Below are positions 29,754 to 40,177 of a DNA stretch of 64,000 nucleotides, piece by piece. A model generated the notes under the pieces. The model made no database searches and was not told the origin of the DNA. It saw only the letters and a program-made list of their open reading frames with translations. The position numbers were made by a program, and so were the translations under genes. Positions within the stretch are counted from its first letter, which is position 1. Each line of letters starts with the position of its first letter. The stretch is taken from NCBI GenBank assembly GCA_905182815.1, contig CAJJCX010000001.1:124001-188000 (forward strand). The letters run 5' to 3'. This DNA is from an uncultured Candidatus Thioglobus sp. (GTDB lineage Bacteria; Pseudomonadota; Gammaproteobacteria; PS1; Pseudothioglobaceae).

Positions 29754-30011
29754 CTAACCTAGACCTTTTACGTGCTCATCAGTCTTCTTGTAAAGATACT
29801 CTAGATTTTTTTTATGGATTCGATCAATAATCCTTTGGTCATTATCAACATGATGAAGAATGTCATGGATTAAGCCATACACTGATTTCATATTTTTACG
29901 ATCTTTACTCTTTAGATTGTAGTCAGACACATCGAGCCATCTGCCATCTTGTGAGGTAATTATCTTATCTATCTGCGTGATAACTTCACTAATGTCTGTA
30001 TTTAATCCCAT
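29754..30011 (-). CDS. Hypothetical helical protein (85 aa)
   Basis: Starts MGLNTDISEVITQIDKIITS and continues as predicted helices (KNMKSVYGLIHDILHHVDND, RIHKKNLEYLYKKTDEHV). It is charged and soluble. The HDILHHVDND stretch carries His and Asp but no known motif. No family recognised and no useful context. Confidence 0.5.
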   Translation of the reverse strand: MGLNTDISEVITQIDKIITSQDGRWLDVSDYNLKSKDRKNMKSVYGLIHDILHHVDNDQRIIDRIHKKNLEYLYKKTDEHVKGLG

Positions 30012-30090
30012 GTAATTATTTTACTGTTATAGTCAAATTTTTAGTTGGCTGTTTTAGAAAATATCTCTGCGCTAGATAGCAGTTTTAATA

Positions 30091-30285
30091 TTAAACTTTA
30101 AGGTGTTTTTTTTGCTTTTCTTTTATCCAGCGGACTCGTTTACGCCAAAGTCTGTAAGATCCTGGCTTGAGATTACTTTGCATGATGCGTTTGACCTCAG
30201 GCTCTTTAATGCCAAATTCTCTTTCAATATCTGAAAAGGTTGCCTCATCACTCCAGGCCATTTCTATTAATGCATTTATATTCAT
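30091..30285 (-). CDS. TIGR03643-type small protein (64 aa)
   Basis: MNINALIEMAWSDEATFSDI, then EREFGIKEPEVKRIMQSNLK and SYRLWRKRVRWIKEKQKKH. The MAWSDxxxFxxIxxxFGxxExEVxxxMxxxLKxxSxxLWRKRV pattern is that of the small TIGR03643/DUF2805 family, a helix-turn-helix-like fold of unknown role. The upstream extension to 30384 overlaps the AI-2E gene and is not used. It starts 14 nt after the AI-2E stop and is probably co-transcribed. Confidence 0.78.
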   Translation of the reverse strand: MNINALIEMAWSDEATFSDIEREFGIKEPEVKRIMQSNLKPGSYRLWRKRVRWIKEKQKKHLKV

Positions 30286-30298
30286 AGTTAAGAGGTTT

Positions 30299-31384
30299 TT
30301 ATTTAGAGGCTTGGTCAGAGCTACCAAATTGAATTTGATAAATCTCAAATATAGTAATCGACATTGCGGCAATGATTGGCCCAATAAAGAGCCCTAGAAT
30401 ACCAAACTTAATTATCCCAGCTAGGGTTGAAAGTACAGTGATAAGCGTATGATTTAATGCACTTTTATGATTCATAGAGCTTGATAATTTCATAATAATA
30501 ATGGGCCTAAGAAAATTATCAATGAGTGTGCCCGCTAAAATTGCTCCAAAAAAGATAATGATTAATGCGTTTACCGATTCCCCTGTTGCAAATAAGTAGA
30601 TCGACAACGGAAGCCAGACTAGGACTCCTCCTAGTATCGGAATAAAGCTTGCTAGAGCCATTGCAACTCCAAAAAATAAGGCCGGCAATCCAACAATCAT
30701 TACCCCTATTGCAAAAGCAACTCCCTGGGTTATTGAGATTAAAAAGACGCTGCCTACTAGAGTTAAAGACAATCCAGAAAATTGGTTAAGAAGCAAATCA
30801 TCAATTTTTTTATCTAGAGGAGATACTTTTTTAATCTTATCAATGAATGATGGGCCATCAATATAAAAGTAGTAAAGAGAAAAGATTGTAATGATAACGA
30901 AAAAGATAAACTGACTAGACAGCGTAGTAATGCTTTTCAAAATTACAATCGAAAAGTCTTTAACGGCAATTGCAATAGATTCAAGGTTGTTGCGAAGAGA
31001 GCTATCAAGAAACTCACGTATCGAGTCTGATAGAGGCAGCCCCATAATTATTTCGTCAGTTATTCTGCTGATTTCACTCATCTGAAAGTCATTTTGCAGT
31101 TTGTTAATAAGAGCAGTAACCTCTATTCCACTAACCAGCAGGATGTATCCAAGGGGCAGTATTAGAAGCGTAGTCACAAGCAGCGTCATTATTATTGCAG
31201 CACGATTTTTTGAGTATTTTTGAGACAGATTTACAAAGCTACTGAAAGTTGATATGCAGATCAATAAGGACAGGAAAAGGTAGGCAATGAAGGGAGTAAA
31301 TAGCCAAACTAAGGCAAGAATAGCAAGCGCTAAAAGAATTAATACTAGGCCATTACCATGACTTTTATTGATGCTTCCTTCCAA
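30299..31384 (-). CDS. AI-2E family (PerM-like) transporter
   Basis: About 361 residues with seven to eight membrane helices and the family's end pattern GILGLFIGPIIAAMSITIFE, LVGSVFLISITQGVAFAIG and GVLVWLPLSIYLF. AI-2E/PerM proteins export small molecules; the autoinducer role is shown only for a few. The first in-frame GTG (31390) overlaps the AGGAG sequence, so TTG 31384, 5 nt behind it, is the better start. The TIGR03643 gene lies directly downstream. Confidence 0.85.
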   Translation of the reverse strand: MEGSINKSHGNGLVLILLALAILALVWLFTPFIAYLFLSLLICISTFSSFVNLSQKYSKNRAAIIMTLLVTTLLILPLGYILLVSGIEVTALINKLQNDFQMSEISRITDEIIMGLPLSDSIREFLDSSLRNNLESIAIAVKDFSIVILKSITTLSSQFIFFVIITIFSLYYFYIDGPSFIDKIKKVSPLDKKIDDLLLNQFSGLSLTLVGSVFLISITQGVAFAIGVMIVGLPALFFGVAMALASFIPILGGVLVWLPLSIYLFATGESVNALIIIFFGAILAGTLIDNFLRPIIIMKLSSSMNHKSALNHTLITVLSTLAGIIKFGILGLFIGPIIAAMSITIFEIYQIQFGSSDQASK

Positions 31385-31595
31385 AACCACTCCTTTAGGA
31401 TATATAACTTATTGAGAATTATAGACACTCAAATGCATATCTTAAAGTAGTTATAGGATTTTGTGCGGAGATTTAGTTTGAAAAGACTTAGTGCAAGCAT
31501 TTGCAATTAAATCGCAGCTAAGATTTAGAGTTCATTTATTCATTCTTTTGTCGTCATAAGATATACTATATTCTTTTAATAAACGACAATTAATT

Positions 31596-32081
31596 ATGCA
31601 AACAGCTTATCTTGCCGGTGGTTGCTTTTGGTGCGTAGAAGCAATCTTTCAGCGCGTTAACGGCGTCAAAGAAGTAAAAAATGGCTATTGTAATGGATCG
31701 ACTCAAAACCCAACTTATGAGGCAATATGTACGGGCCAAACTGGACACGCAGAAGTCTTAAAAATTGACTACGATGAGAGCGAAGTTACCTATGAATCTT
31801 TATTAGAGGTTTTTGTTGAGACTCACAATCCAATGACCCTAAATCAGCAGGGCGCAGACAAAGGAACGCAGTACCGATCGGCTATCTTTTATACCAGTGA
31901 TTCACAGAAGCAAATTGCAACTTCAGTTATTGGAAACATAAAGGGCGCAGTAACTGAAATTACAGAGCTTGATGTATTTTATCCTGCAGAGGCTTATCAC
32001 CAAGACTACTTCAACAACAATGCTAATCAGCCCTACTGTCAAATGGTAATTTTGCCAAAAATTAATAAGTACTTTAAGTAA
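31596..32081 (+). CDS. msrA: Peptide-methionine (S)-S-oxide reductase
   Basis: 161 residues. It repairs oxidised methionine in proteins. The catalytic motif GGCFWCVEA (nucleophile Cys10) is near the N-terminus. GTQYRSAIFY and AEAYHQDYFNNN are further family blocks. It lies 7 nt before the MoeB/ThiF-like gene, probably co-transcribed. Confidence 0.96.
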   Translation: MQTAYLAGGCFWCVEAIFQRVNGVKEVKNGYCNGSTQNPTYEAICTGQTGHAEVLKIDYDESEVTYESLLEVFVETHNPMTLNQQGADKGTQYRSAIFYTSDSQKQIATSVIGNIKGAVTEITELDVFYPAEAYHQDYFNNNANQPYCQMVILPKINKYFK

Positions 32082-32088
32082 TAAATTA

Positions 32089-32835
32089 ATGAAAGATCAG
32101 GAGCTATTAAGATACTCTAAGCAAATCATGTTGCCTCAGATTGATATTGAGGGGCAACAGAAAATTATGGACTCTACAGTACTAATTATTGGTATGGGTG
32201 GTCTTGGATCCCCTACAGCTCTTTATTTAGCAGCTGCGGGAGTTGGCCATATAATAATTGCTGATTTTGACCAGGTAGAGCTTTCAAATCTCCAACGTCA
32301 GATCATTCACCAAACTAAAGACATCGGTGAAGACAAGGTCAATTCTGCTAAAAATAAATTGATTGAGCTTAATCCAGAAATTAAAGTAACGATTGCAAAC
32401 GAGCTAGTTCATACGGGTAACCTTTCTTCATTAGTTAAAGATGTTGACCTTGTCCTTGACGGAACAGACAACTTTGAAAGTCGCTTTGAAATTAACAAGG
32501 CCTGCGTTGAGTTTGAAAAGCCTCTTGTTTCAGCTGCAGTGATTCGCTTTGAAGGTCAGGTCTCTGTTTTTAAGGGTTATGAGGAAGATCAGCCATGCTA
32601 CCAGTGCCTCTACTCTGAAGAGGGAGATGACAATGAGAGTTGCGTTCAAAATGGTGTTTTAGCGCCAGTAGCTGGACTCATTGGGACTATTCAGGCTTTG
32701 CAGGCTATCAAGGTTATATTGAGCTTAGGGGATGAGCTATGCGGAACACTTCTACTCGTTGACGGGTTGGATTTAAGTTTTAGAAAGGTTAAAATTGGTA
32801 AAGATTTAAAGTGTCCTATATGTAACGCAAGTTAG
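32089..32835 (+). CDS. MoeB/ThiF/HesA-family adenylyltransferase
   Basis: 248 residues of the E1-like family that adenylates the C-terminus of a ubiquitin-fold sulfur carrier (MoaD or ThiS). ATP-binding GMGGLGSPTALYLAAAGVG, catalytic Arg in NLQRQIIHQ, and Asp in DGTDNFESRF are present. Zinc cysteines form a CYQC...CPIC pair of CxxC motifs. The sequence cannot decide between molybdopterin and thiamine pathways, and no partner gene is adjacent. Downstream of msrA. Confidence 0.88.
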   Translation: MKDQELLRYSKQIMLPQIDIEGQQKIMDSTVLIIGMGGLGSPTALYLAAAGVGHIIIADFDQVELSNLQRQIIHQTKDIGEDKVNSAKNKLIELNPEIKVTIANELVHTGNLSSLVKDVDLVLDGTDNFESRFEINKACVEFEKPLVSAAVIRFEGQVSVFKGYEEDQPCYQCLYSEEGDDNESCVQNGVLAPVAGLIGTIQALQAIKVILSLGDELCGTLLLVDGLDLSFRKVKIGKDLKCPICNAS

Positions 32836-32868
32836 GCCTAATTTTTTATATTTTCGGAGATCTAAAAA

Positions 32869-33138
32869 ATGATTAACTTTATAAGCATCCTTTTGTCAGT
32901 TGGCTTTGGGTATCTTTTCTTTAAAATTGCAAGACCAAAAGTAGAGTCTGGATCTAAATCTATTTATTACGCACGAACTTTTTTTGCTTGGAGCCTATTC
33001 GCTTCGACTTCCTTTTATATTCGCCCTTTTGTTGTTGATCAGAGTGTCAATAATATAATTTATTGGCTTATGATGTCAGCTCCATTTGCTATTTTTGCAA
33101 CAATCGCTGGCTATCTTTATGGAAGGTTTAGTAAGTAA
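32869..33138 (+). CDS. Small membrane protein (89 aa), unknown
   Basis: Three hydrophobic helices (about 2-19, 34-51, 62-83) with a basic middle loop (ARPKVESGSKSIYYA) and a polar tail. The SD GGAGATC lies 9 nt ahead. No family recognised. It may be the last gene of the msrA transcript (34-nt gap). Confidence 0.5.
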   Translation: MINFISILLSVGFGYLFFKIARPKVESGSKSIYYARTFFAWSLFASTSFYIRPFVVDQSVNNIIYWLMMSAPFAIFATIAGYLYGRFSK

Positions 33139-33148
33139 TCTTTATGAT

Positions 33149-34343
33149 CTAAAGTTCACTATTTAAAGAGCTAATACAAGAAATATAATTATCCCATCTA
33201 GTGCTTGAAAATTCCGTGCCATTCTCTACTTGAGGACCTATACTTCCAAGATAGCCACCTAATAGTGCTTTGTTATACAACTGAATATTAATTTCAGATA
33301 AACCTAAAGTAGATCTACATAAGTTATGAGTTTCCCCAGTTATTGTTATCTCTACACCAGTAGATTCCTCTAAGAGCTCTTCCATTAATTCGGCTTCAAA
33401 TTCATCAATTTCTCTTTCTATGGCTTCAGAGGCAAGTTTTGCTTTGTAAGCAGCTGTTGACTTCGCAGCAGCAGCTTTTTCATCCGCTAGTTTTTGAAGA
33501 AATGCGTCAAGTGCAGCTTGTCTTGCCATCTCTTCTTGTATTTCAGCCATCATTTCTTGGGCAGCTAATTCTGCGTCAACTTGTGCTTCAAAGGCAGCAA
33601 GTTCACTTTCAAGCTTAAGTTCAGCTCTCTTGTTCTTTAATCGTTCATCGCGTGCTACCTTACTTGGTATGCAGCAGTTGATGCTGCAGCAGCAGCTTTA
33701 TCCGCAGCTAGTTTTGCTTGGAAGGCATCAAGAGCAGCTTGTCTTGCCATCTCTGCTTCTATTTCAGCCATCATTTCTTGAGCAGCTAATTCAGCCTCAA
33801 GTTGTGCTTCAAAGTTAGCCAATTCTTTTTCGTATTGAGCTGGTCCATAAGCGCAGCAATCCTTGCATCATTTGCACGTTTAGATTGATAAGCAGCTGTT
33901 GACTTCGCAGCAGCAGCTTTATCCGCAGCTAGTTTTGCTTGGAAGGCATCAAGGGCAGCTTGTCTTGCCATCTCTGCTTCTATTTCAGCCATCATTTCTT
34001 GAGCAGCTAATTCAGCCTCAAGTTGTGCTTCGAAGGCAGCAAGTTCTGCTTCTATAAGACTATCTTGATAGGCAGCAGTTGACGCTGCAGCAGCAGCTTT
34101 ATCCGCAGCTAGTTTTGCTTGGAAGGCATCAAGGGCAGCTTGTCTTGCTGTCTCTGTTTCTTTTTCTTGGAGGGCAAGTTTAGCAACAAGTTCGGCTTCA
34201 AATGCAGCAAGCTCTGCATCGAGAAGTGCAGCTTGCTCAGCTGACGCTGATGCAGCAGCAGCCTTTTCATCTGCTAGTTCATAATTATAATAAACACTAA
34301 CTAATCCAACAGATATTACTAAAAAAAGTAGAATTTTTTTCAT
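33149..34343 (-). CDS. Anchored Ala/Glu-rich coiled-coil repeat protein (frameshifted)
   Basis: One gene in three frames, about 398 residues when joined. A hydrophobic N-terminal anchor (MKKILLFLVISVGLVSVYYN) is followed by repeated units of about 45-60 residues carrying ARQAALDAFQAKLAADKAAA and a linker AELAAFEAQLEAELAAQEMM. Four RQAALDAF copies are visible. A compact C-terminal domain follows from about residue 320 (TGVEITITGETHNLCRST; two more Cys in SCISSL). Frame breaks are near 33835 and 33650. It resembles TolA-like or periplasm-spanning coiled coils, but I assign no function. The DNA repeats may also cause copy-number errors in assembly. Confidence 0.65.
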
Positions 34344-34483
34344 TCTGATATTGTAGTATATTATTAAGTTAAGTGATGCTTATTAATCTATTGTCTGCTA
34401 TATTTTTTAAAGACTAATACATAATTAACTTTTATCACTCTGACTTGTATAATGCAGTTTATATATTTACCCCAAAGAAATTT

Positions 34484-34834
34484 ATGAAAACTCAATTATC
34501 AGGAAAGGTTTTGTTTAATGAAGAGTGCAGTATCTGTAACTTTGAAATTAAGCACTACAAAAAACGCTCACAGCTAGAATATGAAAACTGCAGTCAGAAG
34601 GGTGATAAGTACTTAAAAGCACTTTATGTTGAATTTCCAGATGGCTCAGAAATAAAAGGCGTTGAAGCTTTTATCTATGTGTGGAGTAATACCAAAGGCT
34701 ATAACTGGCTCGCAAAATTTGTAAGCACTCCAGGAGTCTTTGCTGTTGCGAAGTTAGTTTATGCTTTCCTTGCATTTATACTGTACTGGCGATTTAAGCT
34801 CTTTAATCAAAAGTTTAAAAGAGAAGTCCTTTAA
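34484..34834 (+). CDS. DCC-family thiol-disulfide oxidoreductase-like protein (DUF393)
   Basis: 116 residues from ATG 34484 (MKTQLSGKVLFNEECSICNF). The CxxC (EECSICNFEI) stands in the place of the DxxCxxC motif of the DCC/DUF393 family. Later blocks YLKALYVEFPDGSEIKGVEA and YNWLAKFVSTPGVFAVAKLV fit, and the end is a hydrophobic YAFLAFILYWRFKLF. The upstream in-frame ATG would include a TATAAT (34449-34454), so it is not used. It probably acts in thiol redox. The MATE gene follows by 23 nt. Confidence 0.72.
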   Translation: MKTQLSGKVLFNEECSICNFEIKHYKKRSQLEYENCSQKGDKYLKALYVEFPDGSEIKGVEAFIYVWSNTKGYNWLAKFVSTPGVFAVAKLVYAFLAFILYWRFKLFNQKFKREVL

Positions 34835-34857
34835 CGGCATCAATTAAACCCTAAAAA

Positions 34858-36186
34858 ATGCAAACTAATTCTACAGGCCTTTCACATAAGAGAGTCTTAG
34901 GTGTGGCTATTCCAATAGTCTTGGCAAACGCTACAATCCCAATTTTGGGCGCTGTCGATACTGCAGTTGTTGGGCAATTGGGTCTGGCAGCCCCAATAGG
35001 CGCTGTTGGCATTGGCGCAATAATCATTACTGCAATTTATTGGCTGTTCGGTTTCTTGCGAATGGGCACAACAGGTCTTACCGCTCAAGCTATCGGCTCT
35101 GGCGATAAACCTGAAACATCTGCCCTTTTAGTTCGAGGAATTATTATTGGTCTCGTAGCTGGTCTGGTATTAATTATTGCACAGGTACCTATATTTTTAG
35201 GGGCTCTCCAGTTATCTCCAGCCTCTATGGAGGTAGAAAGCTTAGCGCAAAAATATTTACAGATTAGGGTCTATAGTGCGCCTGCTGCTATAGCTCTTTT
35301 TGGTATTACTGGCTGGCTTATTGCTAAAGAAAAAACCCGAGCAGTTTTGCTGCTTCAGCTGGCTTACTCAATGGAATCAATATTAGCATTAGATTTAGTG
35401 TTTGTTTTAAAGCTTGGATGGGGCGTTGAAGGGGTTGCTATTGCAACTCTAATAGCAGAATGGTCAGGCCTTATATTTGGACTCTGGCTTGCAAGAGAGG
35501 GCTTTAATAATGGCTACTGGAAAAACTGGATTCAGATATTTGATAGAGCGCGCCTAATTCAAATGGCCAAAGTGAATAGTGACATAATGATTCGCTCAAT
35601 TTTGCTTAGAAATTAGTTTCGTTAGTTTTTTGTTTCTAGGCTCAAGTTTTGATGATGCGACGCTAGCTGCCAACCAGGTACTGATTCAATTTTTAAATAT
35701 TACTGCTTACGCTCTTGATGGGTTCGCCTTTGCAGCAGAGGCTTTGGTAGGGCAAGGCTCTTGGCGCTAAAAATAGACCTCTTTTTAGAAGAGCAGTAAT
35801 AATGACAAGTCAATGGGGTCTTGGCTCAGTGATTCTAATGGCGCTAGCATTTTTTGTTTTTGGTAATAGCTATTATTAATGTCATGACAACTGCAGAGGA
35901 TGTGAGGAGCTGTTAGCTATGAGTATCTACCTTGGATGGTGCTTGCGCCTCTTGGCTGGGGCTGCGGCATGGATGCTAGATGGCATTTTTATTGGCGCTA
36001 CAAGGACCGCAGATATGCGCAATATGATGTTTATTTCTTTTTGTATCTATCTGATTGCATTGGCCATTCTTGCTTCCTAAATATGGCAATCATGGGCTTT
36101 GGGCTTCATTGATTATTTTTTCAATAGCAAGGGGCGTTACTTTGGGATTTAAATACCCAGCTCTAGAAAAATCTTCGGAACATTAG
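34858..36186 (+). CDS. MATE-family multidrug/metabolite exporter (frameshifted)
   Basis: The first 253 residues are clean: SHKRVLGVAIPIVLANATIP, ILGAVDTAVVGQLG and FGFLRMGTTGLTAQAIGSGD are DinF/NorM-type MATE blocks. After 35616 the protein continues in other frames (DDATLAANQVLIQFLNITAY, AFAAEALVGQ, then MVLAPLAGAAAWMLDGIFIG) to a stop at 36186. At least four frame breaks lie in the last 570 nt. The restored length is about 440 residues, normal. It overlaps the convergent pirin stop by 3 nt. Confidence 0.75.
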
Positions 36187-37060
36187 TCTAAGTAACCAAA
36201 CTTACCGCTATTGAAGTCATCAATTGTTTGTTTTATCTCTTCATTGGTGTTCATAACGAATGGACCATATGAGGCAATAGGCTCATCAATAGGCTCACCG
36301 CTTAGAATAAGAATGGTTGCATCCTCATCTGCCCTGACAGTAAACTCTTTACCGTCATTCTCAAAAAGTACAAAATGGTTTGCTGGAGCCTTTTCAATGT
36401 TATTGACAGTGATGCTGCCTTTGATAACTAAGAGGCCAGTATTATGGTTTTTATCAAAACTAAACTCGTTCCCTTTGCCTTTATTAAGATGAACATTAAA
36501 AAGACTTAAGGGGCTGAAAGTAGAAGCAGGGCCCTTATTTTTTTCAAATTCACCAGCAATAATATCAATTGATCCTACGTTATTTTCTAGCTCAACTTTG
36601 GTGAGATCATTCTTGTTAAGATTCTGATATTTAGGAGTTGTCATTTTATCTTTAGCAGGCAGGTTAACCCAGAGCTGAACCATCTGCATTTCGCCGCCTT
36701 TTTTACCAAAGTTTTTCTCGTGATATTCTTTGTGAAGAATGCCAGAGCCTGAGGTCATCCACTGCACATCACCCTTCACATAATTCCGCCGCCGCCACTA
36801 CTATCGTGATGCTCAACCTTTCCTTTGTAAGCAATCGTAACCGTTTCAATGCCTCTGTGAGGGTGCGAGCCAACACCTCTTGGCGCGCCATTATTTGGCG
36901 GAAAGTAATGCGTTGGACCATAGTCCATTAATAGAAATGGACTCAAACGCTTCATTGTGAGAGGCTCCTCTCTTCCAAGAATTCCATGAACCCTAAAGCC
37001 GTCCCCTACAAAATGAAGATTACCTGGGGCTATTACTGCCTCTATTGTTCTAAATGCCAT
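36183..37060 (-). CDS. Pirin family protein (frameshifted)
   Basis: A bicupin of about 292 residues. The N-terminal cupin has GILGREEPLTMKRLSPFLLM, GSHPHRGIETVTIAYKGKV and EHHDSSGGGG, giving the metal-binding His-x-His...Glu...His set. The frame breaks near 36777 and continues with GDVQWMTSGSGILHKEYHE, then the C-terminal pirin part (SPLSLFNVHLNKGKG, PIDEPIASYGPFVMNTNEEI). Some pirins have quercetinase activity; the role here is unknown. Convergent with the MATE gene. Confidence 0.88.
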
Positions 37061-37207
37061 TTTATTAGTTGTATTCTTAAAAGATAAAATTATAGATGTA
37101 TTCTATTAATCACTCTGTTTATTTATTGAAACAGTGTGTTTTGCCTTTCATAAAAAAAGCACTTTTATAGTTTATGCTTTAACTCAATTCAGCGTATATT
37201 TCCCATT

Positions 37208-39686
37208 ATGTGCTGTAAAAATATTTGTCTTATTTCAACACTTTCATTACTTCTTGCCGGTTGTTTTGGAGGCAGTGATGGGACAGCAGCAGCTGTTGTT
37301 GCTTCAACTCCAAGTTTTCTGGATTCAGGCACATCTCTTACCTATAACTCAACAAATGCAACCACTTTAGCCAATACTACTGAGTTCAAAAATTTTAGAT
37401 ATTCTAGTGGTTCTAGCTCACAAAATCCATTGGAGGTTGTTAATGCTCATAAAGCTTATGGCTATGGTTTAACTGGAGCTGGAGAAACTATTGCTATTGT
37501 AGATTCAGGTTTTTGGACTGGACATCAAGATTAGTGGCGTAAACTATTACAACATGGAACTTAAGATCTGCTCTCAGGATCCAGCACAAGTGATGATCAT
37601 GGCTATTTGTCTCAAGGATGGCTGCTGGTGAGGATGATGGAACAGGCATGCAGGGAGTTGCCCCAAGTGCAAGCCTTCACTTGTCCGATTTCTATAATAA
37701 AAATGGAAGTACACATTGCCCTGGAAACTGGGCTTTAGCAACCGATAATGCAAGTATGCTATTGCTCAAAATAATAGCTGGGGATTAAACACTAATTACT
37801 CAACCTTAACAACTTATATGTCTGACAATAGTGCTGATGCAAGTACTGCGTACTCTGCATATTGGAATGCAGCAGGATATACGGCTAATAAAGCAAGCTG
37901 GGACCAATACATTACAGCGCTAAATAATTTTCAATCACATGGGGTAATTGTAAGGTCTATAAGTAATACAACCTCTGAGCTAAGTATAGATGCTGCATAC
38001 CAGAGCAATATCCTCAGCTTGAGAGGCATGGATTTCTGCTGTAAATATTGAGATCACAGGTTCTAGCTGGGAATGAAACTTATACTAGGAAATCTGCCCC
38101 GTGCGGTGTAACTGGAAAATATTGTCTTGGTGCTGATGGCTGGCAAGTTAATGGTGCAGGCTATAGTGTCCAGTGGAGATGGAAATATTGGCTTGGGAAA
38201 AGTGGAACCTCTTTTGTAGCCCCAATGATTTCTGGCGGTGTTGCCTTTTAGCTGAGGCATTCCCAAATCATACGCCAGGAACAGCTAACAGATAGGCTGC
38301 TCGCATCTGCTGATAATTCATTTTTTACGCATGATGCAGCGGTTACTTTGGGAATGGGGTTTCACATGGGTATGATGACGAATTTGGCCATGGAGTTATG
38401 GATATTTATGCAGCTCTCCAGCCTATTACTTCTTCGTGCATACACATCATGAGTTTATATACTGGGAATACTTTAGATGAGTAATACTTCCTTTCAGATT
38501 AGGTAACTCAGTCGACTCTTATACTTCTAGTGCATTGGGTGATTCAATATCTCAAGGCTTAGTTGGTGAGATTGGTTATACCTATGATGATCTAGATGGC
38601 GGCTTTAAGTATGATTTAGACTCTCATATTGCTAATACCTACAAAGAAAGCCCCACCTTCAATTAGTCTTTCTAGTGAACTTAATAAGTCTTTCAAGCCC
38701 TTTGAATAGTTTACTTCACTCTTTCCATACCTATAATGATAATTTTAATCAAGAGGCTGGAAGCTTATAAGTAAATAATAATTTGAACATCTCAGTAACT
38801 ATTGGATCAAGTTCTTACCCTGTTCAGAACTTTCTTTGACTTTAATAGTGATTTGCATCAATTTATCAAGTTACCAAACACCATACTTGGAGGCTAATGA
38901 AGGTGGTATTGGAGTTAATGCTAAGTTACCAGCTATCTAATTCTCGATTTCTTTTAGGAGCAACTGTTCCTATAGAGCAAGTAATGGTCAAACTATAGGC
39001 TCTAGAAAAAGTCTTGTAAGTTCATTAGAGTTGGGAGATTCTTCAAGCTCAGATCAATAACTTTGATGGCTGGAATTACCGAAGATAAAGACAGTCTTTT
39101 AGGGTCAAAGGGTTCCAGTGCATTTTCTCTTGAAGGATCAAACTCAATCACAACTTTTACAGCCCTTAAAGCTCAAAAGCAGTTTCATGATAATTTTTCT
39201 TTAACTGGTATTGCAACATTTGGAAATACTAATATGTCGAGTCCAAGTAATAGCTTTGTCGACTCTGCGAGTGATGTTAAAGTCTTCAAGTATTGCTTTA
39301 ATTGCTAATATGAATAATCTTTCTAAAGATGATAGTTTTTCTTTTTATATTAATCAGCCTAGCCGCGTAGAAAATGGCTCAATGGCAATTAAAATAGCAA
39401 GCTTGGCAGATTCTAGTAAAACATATACTCAGACTATGAAAAATATTAATCTTGAGTCATCAGCAAGACAAGTTAATATGGGTTTCTCTTATCGTAAAGA
39501 CTTTCTGAAGATTTAGCCTTTTCGCTTAAGCACTTAATTACCAATAATTTGAATCATAGTAATACATCAAACAAGCTTCATTCAAGCTATGTTGGAATGG
39601 ACTATAAAGACTTAAAGCTTGGTATAAGCTCTAATCCAAATGACTCCTCAATAGAAAAACAGATCTCATATGCTATTGCTTTATAA
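37208..39686 (+). pseudogene. Subtilisin-like (S8) autotransporter protease, heavily disrupted
   Basis: The 5' end is a lipoprotein-type signal (LISTLSLLLAGC) then AYGYGLTGAGETIAIVDSGF containing the catalytic Asp. Fragments in changing frames supply the His (DHG near 37600), GMQGVAPSASLHLSDF, and GTSFVAPMISGG with the catalytic Ser, then GYDDEFGHGVMDIYAAL. From about 38500 to 39686 short fragments look like an autotransporter barrel (FSFYINQPSRVENGSMAI near the end). At least eight frame changes are needed. Order is conserved, so a once-complete gene of about 820 residues is clear. Whether it has decayed or was badly assembled cannot be decided here. Confidence 0.7.
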
Positions 39687-40065
39687 ATTCAAATATAAGA
39701 TTCTTCTGTCTTTTTTAGTAATCGCGCTAAGCTCGTGCTCAGTTATTTCTGAGGAGCTCTCGTGTAAGTTCTCTGAGATAGATTGTTATCGCTTTGACTA
39801 TTCATCCATTGATAATTTTAAAGATTCAGTCGATTAGTATTCACAGCAGTGGAGTTTGTCTGACCCTACGAATGCCTTAACTAAAATAACTCCAAAAGAG
39901 GGACTATCTATTAACTCCTCAGTTGAAGCTGAAAATCTAATTCTAGAAAGCCCTGAAAGTATTTATGCTCTGGGTATTTATATTAAGAATAATCAAAAGC
40001 CAAGAGAATGGTTATTTGTTGCTGAACAGGCTTATTTGCGAAGCTGGAATAGCTTAGGCAGATAA
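39670..40065 (+). pseudogene. Lipoprotein gene interrupted by an in-frame amber codon
   Basis: ATG 39670 opens a signal with a lipobox (IALSSC) and mature part VISEELSCKFSEIDCYRFDY. A TAG at 39835-39837 stops it after 55 residues. The very same frame then continues with YSQQWSLSDPTNALTKITPK to a stop at 40065, with coherent codon use. So the break is a base substitution, unlike the frameshifts elsewhere. It overlaps the end of the protease gene by 17 nt, and the two may act together. No family recognised. Confidence 0.55.
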
Positions 40066-40177
40066 ATCAAATAACTTCTTAGAATTGAATTTTAATAAAT
40101 CTAATCATTAAAATAATAACTGACAACGTTAGAGTTCATAAATTAGAATATAAGTATTAAATTAAAAATTCTTTATT

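Noticed and set aside
33400-34250. Regular DNA repeats that could suggest a CRISPR array
   Set aside because: The repeats are in coding frame, vary at codon level and encode a coiled-coil motif; there are no constant repeats with unique spacers and no cas genes.
34445-34483. N-terminal extension of the DCC-family protein
   Set aside because: The stretch contains a TATAAT promoter-like element and no family similarity; ATG 34484 fits the family start.
37061-37207. Possible small gene in the gap before the protease
   Set aside because: Short AT-rich frames without SD or coherent composition; more likely the divergent promoter of pirin and the protease.
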